From NCBI GenBank assembly GCA_947174235.1, contig CAMWID010000024.1, positions 1-42,526 of the forward strand: a stretch of 42,526 nt of DNA, in the 5' to 3' direction. Numbering within the stretch: position 1 is the stretch's first letter; every line of letters begins with the position of its first letter. Source of the stretch: an uncultured Porphyromonadaceae bacterium (GTDB lineage Bacteria > Bacteroidota > Bacteroidia > Bacteroidales > Muribaculaceae). The notes below the pieces were generated by a model. That model did not search any database. It saw only the letters and a list, made by a program, of their open reading frames with translations, and was not told the origin of the DNA. Shown one piece after another: positions 24,416 through 31,850 of the stretch. A program made the position numbers and the translations under genes.

Positions 24416-24446
24416 CAAATATATGAAATCTTTTTTTCATTTGCAA
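24416..24446 (-). promoter_or_regulatory. Promoter of the cytidine deaminase gene
   Basis: On the reverse strand GTTG (TTG at 24444-24446) is followed after 20 bp by TATATTTG (24416-24423), an exact -7 box at the usual spacing. The start codon is about 150 nt downstream of the expected start point. Confidence 0.65.
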
Positions 24447-24565
24447 CGGATCGTCCGGAACCTTCACGCATATCCTTGATGTCGGGCAAAACCATGGGGC
24501 GGTTCAACAATAATGGCTCTAAACTTGCCACAAGCATGACAATTGTCTGAAATTTGAAGACATTA
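24447..24565. other. Intergenic stretch without recognised features
   Basis: This is the rest of the divergent region between the cytidine deaminase promoter and the NahK-like gene promoter. No gene, tRNA or strong hairpin was seen on either strand. Confidence 0.5.
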
Positions 24566-24597
24566 TTTGTAAAAATGAGAATTTTTAACTAATTTCA
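24566..24597 (+). promoter_or_regulatory. Candidate promoter of the amino-sugar operon
   Basis: TTTG (24566-24569), 20 bp, TAATTTCA (24590-24597). The -33 box and the spacing are exact; the -7 box misses the last two bases of the consensus. It lies 36 bp before the NahK-like start codon. Confidence 0.45.
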
Positions 24598-24632
24598 CAC
24601 CCGCATCATAACATTAAAAAACACTAATCATC

Positions 24633-25739
24633 ATGAAAACCGATACGCTGCATTACATAGCATCAAAATTTAAGATTCAGCGTGACATAGAATCAATCGA
24701 ATCCCTTGGTGAAGGCTTTATCAACGACACATACGTAATAAAGACCGAAGGTGACGGTCCCGACTATATTATCCAGAAAAAAAACAAGGCGATCTTTCCG
24801 GATGTCCCTGCGATGATGGAGAATATACGCAAAGTCACTGACCATATCAGGAAAAGAGTAAGCGATGCTGGAGGTGACGTGATGCGGGAAGTCATGACTA
24901 TCGTTCCCACTCTTGACGGCGATCTCTATTTCAAAGATGAAGACGGTGATTTCTGGGCTGTATCGGTTTTCATTCCTGACACAATAGCTTATGACAGAGC
25001 CGACAACCCCGGACTCGCGAGAAAAGGGGGACAAGGTATCGGCAAATTTCAGGCGATGCTGTCAGACTTCAAAGAGCCGCTTGCCGAGACAATAAAGGGA
25101 TTTCACAATATACGCCATAGATTTGAGCAATGGGACTCCTGTCTCGCAAAAGACGCGGCACAACGCAAGGCAGGTCTTGAGAAGGAAATTGAATGGATAG
25201 AAAGCCGGAGGTCAATGATGCTTGATTTCTGGAAGCTCGTTGAAGACGGTACGATACCCGTGAGCGTGACCCATAATGACACCAAGATCAACAACATACT
25301 GTTTGACACGAACGGAGAGGTGCTTTGCGCCATAGATCTCGACACAGTGATGCGTTCCACAGCGTTAAACGATTTCGGCGATGCGATCCGGTCGTATACA
25401 AATACAGGGGCGGAAGACGATACCGACCTCGAGAAAGTGGAAATGTCTCTTCCAATGTTTGAGGCATACACCGACGGCTATCTCTCGGAAAGAGCTGAAT
25501 CTCTTACTCAACCCGAAATAGACCGGCTCGCGTTCTCTGCCCTGTACATCACATACGAGCAGGTGCTCCGGTTCCTGATGGATTATATTGACGGAGATAC
25601 TTATTACAAGATCAAGACTCCTGAACATAATCTTCAGCGCACGCACGCACAATATAAATTATTATGCAGCATGGAGCGGCAATATGAGGAGATGAAGGAT
25701 ATTGTAAGCAGAACGGCAGACAAATACCTTGTACGTTGA
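24633..25739 (+). CDS. nahK: N-acetylhexosamine 1-kinase-like phosphotransferase (NahK-type)
   Basis: 368 residues of the aminoglycoside-phosphotransferase fold. The catalytic loop is VTHNDTKINNILF (HND at 214-216, Asp216 as base), and the metal site is the Asp pair in AIDLDTVM (235-237). The C-terminal pattern YYKIKTPEHNLQRTHAQYKLL and the DFGDAIRSY...EDDTDLEKV stretch resemble what I remember of the Bifidobacterium NahK (LnpB) enzyme, as do the length and the N-terminal glycine loop (SLGEGFINDTYV). NahK phosphorylates GlcNAc or GalNAc at carbon 1. Here it opens a run of amino-sugar genes (NagB/PIG-L fusion, NagB, ROK kinase), which supports the assignment. The exact sugar is inferred. Confidence 0.85.
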   Translation: MKTDTLHYIASKFKIQRDIESIESLGEGFINDTYVIKTEGDGPDYIIQKKNKAIFPDVPAMMENIRKVTDHIRKRVSDAGGDVMREVMTIVPTLDGDLYFKDEDGDFWAVSVFIPDTIAYDRADNPGLARKGGQGIGKFQAMLSDFKEPLAETIKGFHNIRHRFEQWDSCLAKDAAQRKAGLEKEIEWIESRRSMMLDFWKLVEDGTIPVSVTHNDTKINNILFDTNGEVLCAIDLDTVMRSTALNDFGDAIRSYTNTGAEDDTDLEKVEMSLPMFEAYTDGYLSERAESLTQPEIDRLAFSALYITYEQVLRFLMDYIDGDTYYKIKTPEHNLQRTHAQYKLLCSMERQYEEMKDIVSRTADKYLVR

Positions 25740-25819
25740 CCTTACACCTTCGGCTTTTGAATGCGACAGCGAATCATATTTACCAATCATATCCAATTTC
25801 TTTTCCTAACATACAGTCG

Positions 25820-27769
25820 ATGAACAGATATACTCTACCCTCCTGCGGAGGTCTAATCCCTGACAGCGCTCCGAAAGATATAATCCACAGATATGAACGG
25901 ATAAATACTAATATTTTCCCTACTGAAGATGAGGGGGTGAAATATGTGGCGGATCTTATAATTTCTGCAATCAACGAATATAATGAGAATGTCTGCTACC
26001 GTAATGAATGGGACGCCGACCGTCCGTTCGTATTAGGTCTCACCACCGGGAGGACTCCTGTGGGACTATATCGTGAACTCGTGGAAAGATATAAAGCAAG
26101 AGCGGTGAGCTTTAAAAATGTGGCGATATTTTCCCTCGATGAATTTTACCCGATCAACCCGCATGACGTCCAGAGCCGTAATTTCAGGATACATGAGGAA
26201 TTTATAAACCACATCAATATCCTTCCCGAAAACGTCCACATTCCCGACGGAACTATTCCGGTTTCTGAAATATCCCAATATTGTATTGACTACGATAAAA
26301 AGGCATCAAACATCGACCTTATGATAATGGGTATGGGCGATGAGGGGCAGATAGGATTTAATGAGGCGGGCAGCTATACCAGATCGCACACTCGGCTTGT
26401 ACAGTTGTCCCACAATTCCCGCAAGATGCAGGCGCCGGCGTTCAATTCCCTTGAAGAAACGCCCAAAATGGCTATCACCATGGGACTCGGAACCATCATG
26501 AAAGCCAAAAAGATCATTCTTCTTGCATGGGGTGAGGACAAATCCAACATAGTCCGCAAGGTTGTGGAGGGGGAAGTCAACAATCAGGTGCCGGCGACAG
26601 TGCTCCAGAACCATGGCAATGTAGAGGTCATAGTCGATAAAGACGCGGCTCAATTCCTGACCAGAGTGGAAACACCCTGGCTTGTGGGTCCGTGTGAATG
26701 GCATCCCAAATTTATCCGGCGTGCAGTGGTCTGGCTTTGCGGTGTGGTCAAAAAACCTATCCTGAAACTGACTTATCAGGATTATATTGAAAACTCTCTC
26801 GGCGAGCTCCTCGAACAAGGGCGCACATACGACCAGATAAACATCGATGTATTTAATGATCTGCAACACACAATCACAGGATGGCCCGGGGGCAAACCCA
26901 ATGCCGACGACTCAACCCGTCCTGTCCCCTCCCGACCGTGGCCCAAAAGAGTGCTTATTTTCTCGCCTCATCCTGATGACGACGTCATTTCAATGGGTGG
27001 AACGTTTATCCGTCTTGTCCAGCAAGGGCATGACGTACACGTGGCTTATGAGACTTCCGGTAATATCGCGGTTCATGACGACACTGTAATCCAGCAGATA
27101 GACTCCGCGAAAGAAATGGGGCTGGGCGACAGATGCAAGGAAGTGAAAGAGCTGATTGCCCTTAAAAAATCTGAAGGAGGTCCTGAACCCCGTGAACTGC
27201 TTGATATCAAAGCCGCCATAAGGCGGGCGGAGGCACGATCCGCAGTACGGTCTTTCGGTCTTGATCCTGACGGCAACGTCCATTTCCTGAATCTCCCCTT
27301 CTATGAAACCGGTGGAATAAAGAAAAATCCCCTTTCTGAAGATGACATAGAAATTATCGTGAATATTCTCCGCGAAATCAAACCTCATCAGATATATGCG
27401 GCGGGAGATCTCGCGGATCCCCACGGAACTCACCGCACATGCATGGAAGCTGTCATCTCGGCGCTCCGGATTGTAAAAGATGACGAATGGATCAATGATT
27501 GTCATCTCTGGCTTTACAGGGGAGCATGGATGGAGTGGAATCTCGGCATGGTGGACATGGCGGTGCCGTTGTCGCCTGATGAAATGATGATGAAGCGACT
27601 GGCTATCTACCGACATATCTCGCAAAAAGATATCATGCCTTTCCCGGGAAGCGATCCGAGAGAGTTCTGGCAAAGAGCCGAGGAGAGAACCCAGCAGACC
27701 GCACGCCTGTATGACGAGCTCGGAATGGCGGAATACCAGGCTATTGAAGTTTTTGTAAAAATGTTTTAA
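25820..27769 (+). CDS. NagB-like domain fused to PIG-L/LmbE deacetylase domain
   Basis: 649 residues from the ATG at 25820; a TTG at 25736 in the same frame overlaps the previous stop and is less likely. Residues about 20-290 are a glucosamine-6-phosphate deaminase/isomerase fold: the FSLDEFY block is kept (Asp107, equivalent to Asp72 of the E. coli enzyme). The GxGxDGHIAFNE block reads GMGDEGQIGFNE (171-182), so the equivalents of Asp141 and His143 are Glu175 and Gln177, while Glu148 is kept (Glu182). After a linker containing FNDLQHTITGWPGGKPNADD, residues about 376-640 form a PIG-L domain with SPHPDDDV (HPDDD 384-388) and GDLADPHGTHRT (second metal motif). PIG-L enzymes remove N-acetyl groups from sugars. 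Usually annotated as glucosamine-6-phosphate deaminase, but the changed residues argue for a different role of the first half. Confidence 0.88.
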   Translation: MNRYTLPSCGGLIPDSAPKDIIHRYERINTNIFPTEDEGVKYVADLIISAINEYNENVCYRNEWDADRPFVLGLTTGRTPVGLYRELVERYKARAVSFKNVAIFSLDEFYPINPHDVQSRNFRIHEEFINHINILPENVHIPDGTIPVSEISQYCIDYDKKASNIDLMIMGMGDEGQIGFNEAGSYTRSHTRLVQLSHNSRKMQAPAFNSLEETPKMAITMGLGTIMKAKKIILLAWGEDKSNIVRKVVEGEVNNQVPATVLQNHGNVEVIVDKDAAQFLTRVETPWLVGPCEWHPKFIRRAVVWLCGVVKKPILKLTYQDYIENSLGELLEQGRTYDQINIDVFNDLQHTITGWPGGKPNADDSTRPVPSRPWPKRVLIFSPHPDDDVISMGGTFIRLVQQGHDVHVAYETSGNIAVHDDTVIQQIDSAKEMGLGDRCKEVKELIALKKSEGGPEPRELLDIKAAIRRAEARSAVRSFGLDPDGNVHFLNLPFYETGGIKKNPLSEDDIEIIVNILREIKPHQIYAAGDLADPHGTHRTCMEAVISALRIVKDDEWINDCHLWLYRGAWMEWNLGMVDMAVPLSPDEMMMKRLAIYRHISQKDIMPFPGSDPREFWQRAEERTQQTARLYDELGMAEYQAIEVFVKMF

Positions 27770-27781
27770 TCCCAAACCTTA

Positions 27782-28600
27782 ATGAGACTTTTAATCCAAG
27801 AAAACTCTGATCTTGTGGCAAAATGGACTGCAGATCATATCATCAACAGAATTAAAGAGAAAGCCGCCCAGACCGACAGACCTTTCGTTCTCGGGCTGCC
27901 CACCGGATCAACCCCTATAAAGACATATCAGGAACTGATCCGCCGCCACAAGGCTGGTCACATAAGTTTCAGGAATGTGGTGACTTTCAATATGGACGAA
28001 TATATCGGACTACCTCCCGAACATGAACAGAGTTATCACCATTTCATGAATGAACATTTGTTTTCCCATATCGACATCCTTCCCGGGAATACCAATATTC
28101 CGGACGGTATGGCTGAAGATATATGGGAAGCATGTGAGGAATATGAAAAGAAAATATCAGATGCCGGAGGTATTGATCTCTTTTTAGGCGGTGTCGGGGA
28201 AGACGGGCATATCGCTTTCAACGAACCGTTTTCATCGCTGTCTTCAAGAACCCGTGTCAAAACCCTGACAGATGACACGATCAGGGTAAATGCAAGATTT
28301 TTCGGTGGCGATGTTTCAAAAGTCCCGACAACGGCGGTCACTGTCGGTGTCGGCACGATCATGGATGCAAAAGAAGTGATGATTCTTGCTACGGGAGCGA
28401 AAAAAGCCCGGGCTGTAGCCGCAGGTGTGGAGCACCCCGTCAGTCATAAATGGACCGTATCCGCACTGCAGAATCATCCCCACTGCATAATCGTGATAGA
28501 CGAGCCGGCGGCAGGCGAGCTTAAAGTGAACACTTACAAATATTTCAAAGATATCGAAAAGAACAATATCCTTCCGATATCTTTCATTGACTCTCATTAA
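27782..28600 (+). CDS. nagB: Glucosamine-6-phosphate deaminase
   Basis: 272 residues. All catalytic residues are present at the same numbers as in E. coli NagB: Asp72 (FNMDEY), Asp141 and His143 (GVGEDGHIAFNEP) and Glu148. The N-terminal LPTGSTP phosphate loop is at 39-45. It converts glucosamine-6-phosphate to fructose-6-phosphate and ammonia in the cytoplasm, feeding amino sugars into glycolysis. It follows the NagB-like/PIG-L fusion by 12 bp and is followed by the ROK kinase after 14 bp, so all three are co-transcribed. This enzyme very likely carries the deaminase activity of the operon, in view of the altered site in the fusion. Confidence 0.95.
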   Translation: MRLLIQENSDLVAKWTADHIINRIKEKAAQTDRPFVLGLPTGSTPIKTYQELIRRHKAGHISFRNVVTFNMDEYIGLPPEHEQSYHHFMNEHLFSHIDILPGNTNIPDGMAEDIWEACEEYEKKISDAGGIDLFLGGVGEDGHIAFNEPFSSLSSRTRVKTLTDDTIRVNARFFGGDVSKVPTTAVTVGVGTIMDAKEVMILATGAKKARAVAAGVEHPVSHKWTVSALQNHPHCIIVIDEPAAGELKVNTYKYFKDIEKNNILPISFIDSH

Positions 28601-28614
28601 AAACATAGATCTTT

Positions 28615-29589
28615 ATGCGAACAAAATCCGCTGAATCAGTTTTTACAATTGGTGTCGACCTCGGAGGTACCACAACTTCTTTCGCTATCGTTGATTCATC
28701 AGGTAAGATTATTGCGAAAGAATTGATCTCCACCCGTACTTCCTCTGTGGATGAATGGGCTGACAACCTTTCCTGCGGAATTGAAAAATTAATTGTCTCT
28801 TCAGGAATAGGCGGAAATATTAAAGGGATAGGAATAGGGGCGCCGTGCGCAAATGCGGTGACCGGTTGCATAGAGGCGGCTACGGATCTTCCTTGGAAGT
28901 CTCCTATACCGCTTGCCCAAATGATGGAAAAGCGTCTCGGACTGCCCACCACCATTACAAACGACGCCAATGCCGCCGCCATAGGGGAAATGGCATATGG
29001 ATCCGCATTGGGTCTCAAAAACTTTATCGTGCTCACACTCGGGACAGGAGTCGGAAGCGGAATCGTATGTGACGGACACCTTCTTTCCGGAACCCGAGGG
29101 TTTGCAGGAGAATTAGGACACATGACTTTTTCTTTCGCTTCCGACAGGGAATGTGCATGCGGACGCAAAGGATGCCTGCAGACTGTGGCATCGGCAAAAG
29201 GCATTATCGAGACAACCCGCAGATTACTCCGGGAATCCGACACTCCATCATCTCTAAGAGATATTCCCGCAGACGAATTATCACCTTTGGCGGTGCAACA
29301 AGCCGCCCGTGACGGAGACAATATCGCAAGAGAAATCTACGACTTCACAGGACGTTGCCTTGGTATGGCAGCCGCAGAGTTTGCCTCCATCACTGATCCT
29401 GAGGCGATAATCCTTTTCGGGGGTGTATCCAAGGCAGGCGATCTCCTGCTCAATCCGATGAAAGAGGCATTTCGTCAGTCGGTACTGCATCTTTACCGCG
29501 ACACAGTAAAACTGACCGTCTCCGGACTTCGCGATGCCGATGCCGCAATCCTCGGTGCCGCCTCCCTCCCATATCTCGGACAGGACTGA
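28615..29589 (+). CDS. ROK-family sugar kinase (glucokinase or N-acetylhexosamine kinase)
   Basis: 324 residues. ATP-binding start IGVDLGGTTTSFAIVD (12-27), the NDANAAAIGE catalytic and sugar-contact block, the glycine-rich LTLGTGVGSGIV, GFAGELGHM, and the zinc motif ECACGRKGCLQ (CxCGxxGC) that defines ROK kinases; there is no N-terminal helix-turn-helix, so it is an enzyme and not a ROK repressor. The Glu of the E-x-G-H sugar motif is present (GELGH). Substrates in this family are glucose, GlcNAc, ManNAc and similar. The operon context suggests GlcNAc or glucose. Last gene of the tightly spaced amino-sugar run. Confidence 0.9.
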   Translation: MRTKSAESVFTIGVDLGGTTTSFAIVDSSGKIIAKELISTRTSSVDEWADNLSCGIEKLIVSSGIGGNIKGIGIGAPCANAVTGCIEAATDLPWKSPIPLAQMMEKRLGLPTTITNDANAAAIGEMAYGSALGLKNFIVLTLGTGVGSGIVCDGHLLSGTRGFAGELGHMTFSFASDRECACGRKGCLQTVASAKGIIETTRRLLRESDTPSSLRDIPADELSPLAVQQAARDGDNIAREIYDFTGRCLGMAAAEFASITDPEAIILFGGVSKAGDLLLNPMKEAFRQSVLHLYRDTVKLTVSGLRDADAAILGAASLPYLGQD

Positions 29590-29626
29590 CAGGATCAGCC
29601 ATAATAATATATATCCTGAAATCCCG

Positions 29627-29706
29627 TTCTTGACAGTAGCTCCCCAGCCTCTTGATAGTAGCTCCCCCGGCTCCTGACTGTGGCTCCCCCGGTTCTTGAC
29701 TGTGGC
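29627..29706 (+). repeat. 22 bp tandem repeat, four copies
   Basis: TTGACAGTAGCTCCCC-like units recur with TGA(C/T) at 29631, 29653, 29675 and 29697, exactly 22 bp apart. The consensus is TTGACWGTRGCTCCCCCGGYTC. Copies differ by a few bases each. The last copy runs straight into the dispersed repeat at 29702-29721. It occupies the 168 bp gap between the ROK kinase and fucosidase genes. Confidence 0.85.
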
Positions 29707-29721
29707 GCGAACGCAGTGAGC
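29702..29721 (+). repeat. Dispersed 20 bp repeat, copy 2
   Basis: GTGGCGCGAACGCAGTGAGC, 19 of 20 bases identical to the reverse strand of 22217-22236. Confidence 0.75.
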
Positions 29722-29757
29722 GCTTCTCCCCCTCAAAATCATCCAATCGAATCCATC

Positions 29758-31047
29758 ATGAAAATTCATACTTTCTTAGCCTCTCTCCTTCTGGCGGCAT
29801 CCGCTGTCGCTCAAGAATATACACCGACTCCCGAAGTTTTAAAATCCCGGGAAGACTTTAGCGCGGACCGCTTTGGCATATTCCTCCATTGGGGAATATA
29901 CAGCATGTTCGGACAAGGTGAATGGTATCTCAACTATGGTCCTCAAGCTGAAGAATACATGAAGGCGGCGAAAGGCTTTTATCCCGCCGACTTCAATGCT
30001 GCCGAATGGGTATCGGCAATAAAGGATGCCGGAGCCAGATACATCTGTATCACAACCCGCCACCATGACGGCTTCTCAATGTTTGACACCGCTGAGAATG
30101 ACTACAACATCGTAGACGGCACCCCGTTCAAAAGAGACATCCTGAAAGAACTGTCTGAAGAATGCCGCAAACAAGGTATTGCCCTGCATCTGTATTACTC
30201 TCACCTTGACTGGGTGCGTGAAGACTATCCTCAGGGAAGGACCGGGAAAAACACCGGTCGCGACGCCTCAAAAGCCGACTGGGATTCCTATTACGGATTT
30301 ATGAACCGTCAGCTTACAGAACTCCTGACCAATTACGGACCCATACGCGCGATCTGGTTTGACGGATGGTGGGATCACGACGAGGATTCCACACCTTTCG
30401 ACTGGCAACTGACAGAACAGTATGAGATGATACACCGCCTGCAGCCATCTTGCATGGTGGCAAACAATCATCACCAGGCACCTTTTCCCGGGGAGGACAT
30501 CCAGATTTTTGAACGTGATCTTCCCGGAGAGAACACTGCAGGGCTATCCGGACAGGAGGTGAGCCGCCTCCCTCTCGAGACATGCAACACCATGAACGGC
30601 ATGTGGGGATACAAGATAATGGACCAGAATTATAAAGACACCAAGACTCTTGTCCAATATCTTGTAAAAGCGGCTGGAATGGGAGCCAACCTCCTTCTTA
30701 ACGTGGGTCCGCAGCCTGACGGCAAACTTCCGGCGACAGCGCTTTCAAGAATGAAAGAACTCGGATCATGGCTCCGCGAGAACGGAGAGACAATCTACGG
30801 CACCGAAGCCGGTCCGTTTCCGGCTCAGTCATGGGGAACATCCACTAAGAAAGGTGACAGACTGTTCATTCACGTCATGACTCCGGAAAACAATACAATA
30901 ATACTGCCAACAGATATTAAAATCAAGAAAGCTTTTGAATATATCTCCCGCCGCCCTGTCAGGACAGTACGTGTAGGAAACAATACCGCGCTTATCCTCG
31001 ACTCTGTGCCAGACAGTGTGGACCACATCATAGAATGCTCAATATGA
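29758..31047 (+). CDS. GH29 alpha-L-fucosidase, secreted
   Basis: 429 residues from the ATG at 29758, which begins a clean signal peptide (MKIHTFLASLLLAASAVAQ); an in-frame start at 29680 inside the repeat region would bury it. Typical GH29 blocks: RFGIFLHWGIYSMFGQGEWY (38-57), TTRHHDGFSMFDT (99-111), then the nucleophile in IRAIWFDGWWDHD (Asp202) and the NLLLNVGPQPDG block. The enzyme removes alpha-L-fucose from host glycans or plant polymers in the periplasm or at the surface. It lies downstream of the amino-sugar genes, which fits mucin-type or human-milk-type glycan use. Its stop codon overlaps the next start as ATGA. Confidence 0.94.
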   Translation: MKIHTFLASLLLAASAVAQEYTPTPEVLKSREDFSADRFGIFLHWGIYSMFGQGEWYLNYGPQAEEYMKAAKGFYPADFNAAEWVSAIKDAGARYICITTRHHDGFSMFDTAENDYNIVDGTPFKRDILKELSEECRKQGIALHLYYSHLDWVREDYPQGRTGKNTGRDASKADWDSYYGFMNRQLTELLTNYGPIRAIWFDGWWDHDEDSTPFDWQLTEQYEMIHRLQPSCMVANNHHQAPFPGEDIQIFERDLPGENTAGLSGQEVSRLPLETCNTMNGMWGYKIMDQNYKDTKTLVQYLVKAAGMGANLLLNVGPQPDGKLPATALSRMKELGSWLRENGETIYGTEAGPFPAQSWGTSTKKGDRLFIHVMTPENNTIILPTDIKIKKAFEYISRRPVRTVRVGNNTALILDSVPDSVDHIIECSI

Positions 31048-31808
31048 CTACAAAAATTGAAATATGCTGCGGCGACATAGCCAGCGTGCTTGCCGCCAAA
31101 GAAGGAGGAGCAAACCGCATCGAACTCTGTTCCGGACTTTCGGAAGGGGGACTTACCCCCTCTCTCGGGCTTATCCTCTCAGCCGTACAATCGGGAATTG
31201 ACCATATAAACGTACTCATCCGCCCACGCCCCGGTGATTTCCTGTATTCTGAAACGGAAATTATCCTTATGGAAAACGATATCCGCAACGCGATCGCCGC
31301 CGGAGCCAACGGTGTGGTGATAGGAGCGCTGACACCTGACGGTGATGTCGACAAGGAAATTTGCCGACGTCTTATAAATGTAGCCCGGAATACCGCCCGG
31401 GAAGTGGATCTGCCGGGTGTACATATCACATTCCACAGGGCTTTTGATGTGTCGCGAGATCCTATGGAAAGCCTTGAAGACATTATCGAGCTCGGATGCA
31501 ACAGTCTGCTCACTTCCGGATGCGCGCCATCCGCCATGAGAGGAATCCCTCAGATCAGAAAGCTTGTAGACCAAAATGACGGACGTATAGAGATCATGGC
31601 GGGTTCGGGAATAAATCCTTCAAACGCAAGTGATATAATAGCAGCCTCCGGTGCGGATGCCATACATGCCACCGCAAGAAAGCCCATTCCAAGCAAAATG
31701 CGGTTCAGACGTCCCCTTGTCTCCATGGGGGCCCCCGGTTCTGATGAATACGCCCCGCTGTCCACATCTCCGGATGTCGTAGCTAAACTGTTGCACGCCA
31801 TCTCTTGA
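31044..31808 (+). CDS. cutC: CutC-family protein
   Basis: 254 residues starting at the ATG that overlaps the fucosidase stop (ATGA, translational coupling); an ATG three codons earlier (31035) is also possible. The CutC signature is complete: IEICCGDIASVLAAKEGGANRIELCSGLSEGGLTPS at the start, INVLIRPRPGDFLY, EIILMENDI, ITFHRAFDV and LTSGCAPSA, then IMAGSGINPSN, all on a TIM barrel. It was named for copper homeostasis in E. coli but its biochemical function is unclear, and the barrel looks enzyme-like. Its coupling to a fucosidase suggests a role in sugar metabolism here, which is inference. Confidence 0.93.
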   Translation: MTTKIEICCGDIASVLAAKEGGANRIELCSGLSEGGLTPSLGLILSAVQSGIDHINVLIRPRPGDFLYSETEIILMENDIRNAIAAGANGVVIGALTPDGDVDKEICRRLINVARNTAREVDLPGVHITFHRAFDVSRDPMESLEDIIELGCNSLLTSGCAPSAMRGIPQIRKLVDQNDGRIEIMAGSGINPSNASDIIAASGADAIHATARKPIPSKMRFRRPLVSMGAPGSDEYAPLSTSPDVVAKLLHAIS

Positions 31809-31850
31809 TAGCGGCGACATATGCAAAAACCTCTTTGTCTTCTTATCTTT

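Noticed and set aside
26990..27775. Reverse-strand open frame of 261 codons
   Set aside because: Lies opposite the PIG-L domain of the fusion gene, whose HPDDD motif is conserved; no signal of its own.
28584..29321. Reverse-strand open frame of 245 codons
   Set aside because: Shadow of the ROK kinase gene; the composition is Ser/Pro/Arg-rich without any domain pattern.
29627..29706. Possible CRISPR array
   Set aside because: The 22 bp units are directly adjacent with no unique spacers, only four copies, and there are no cas genes.
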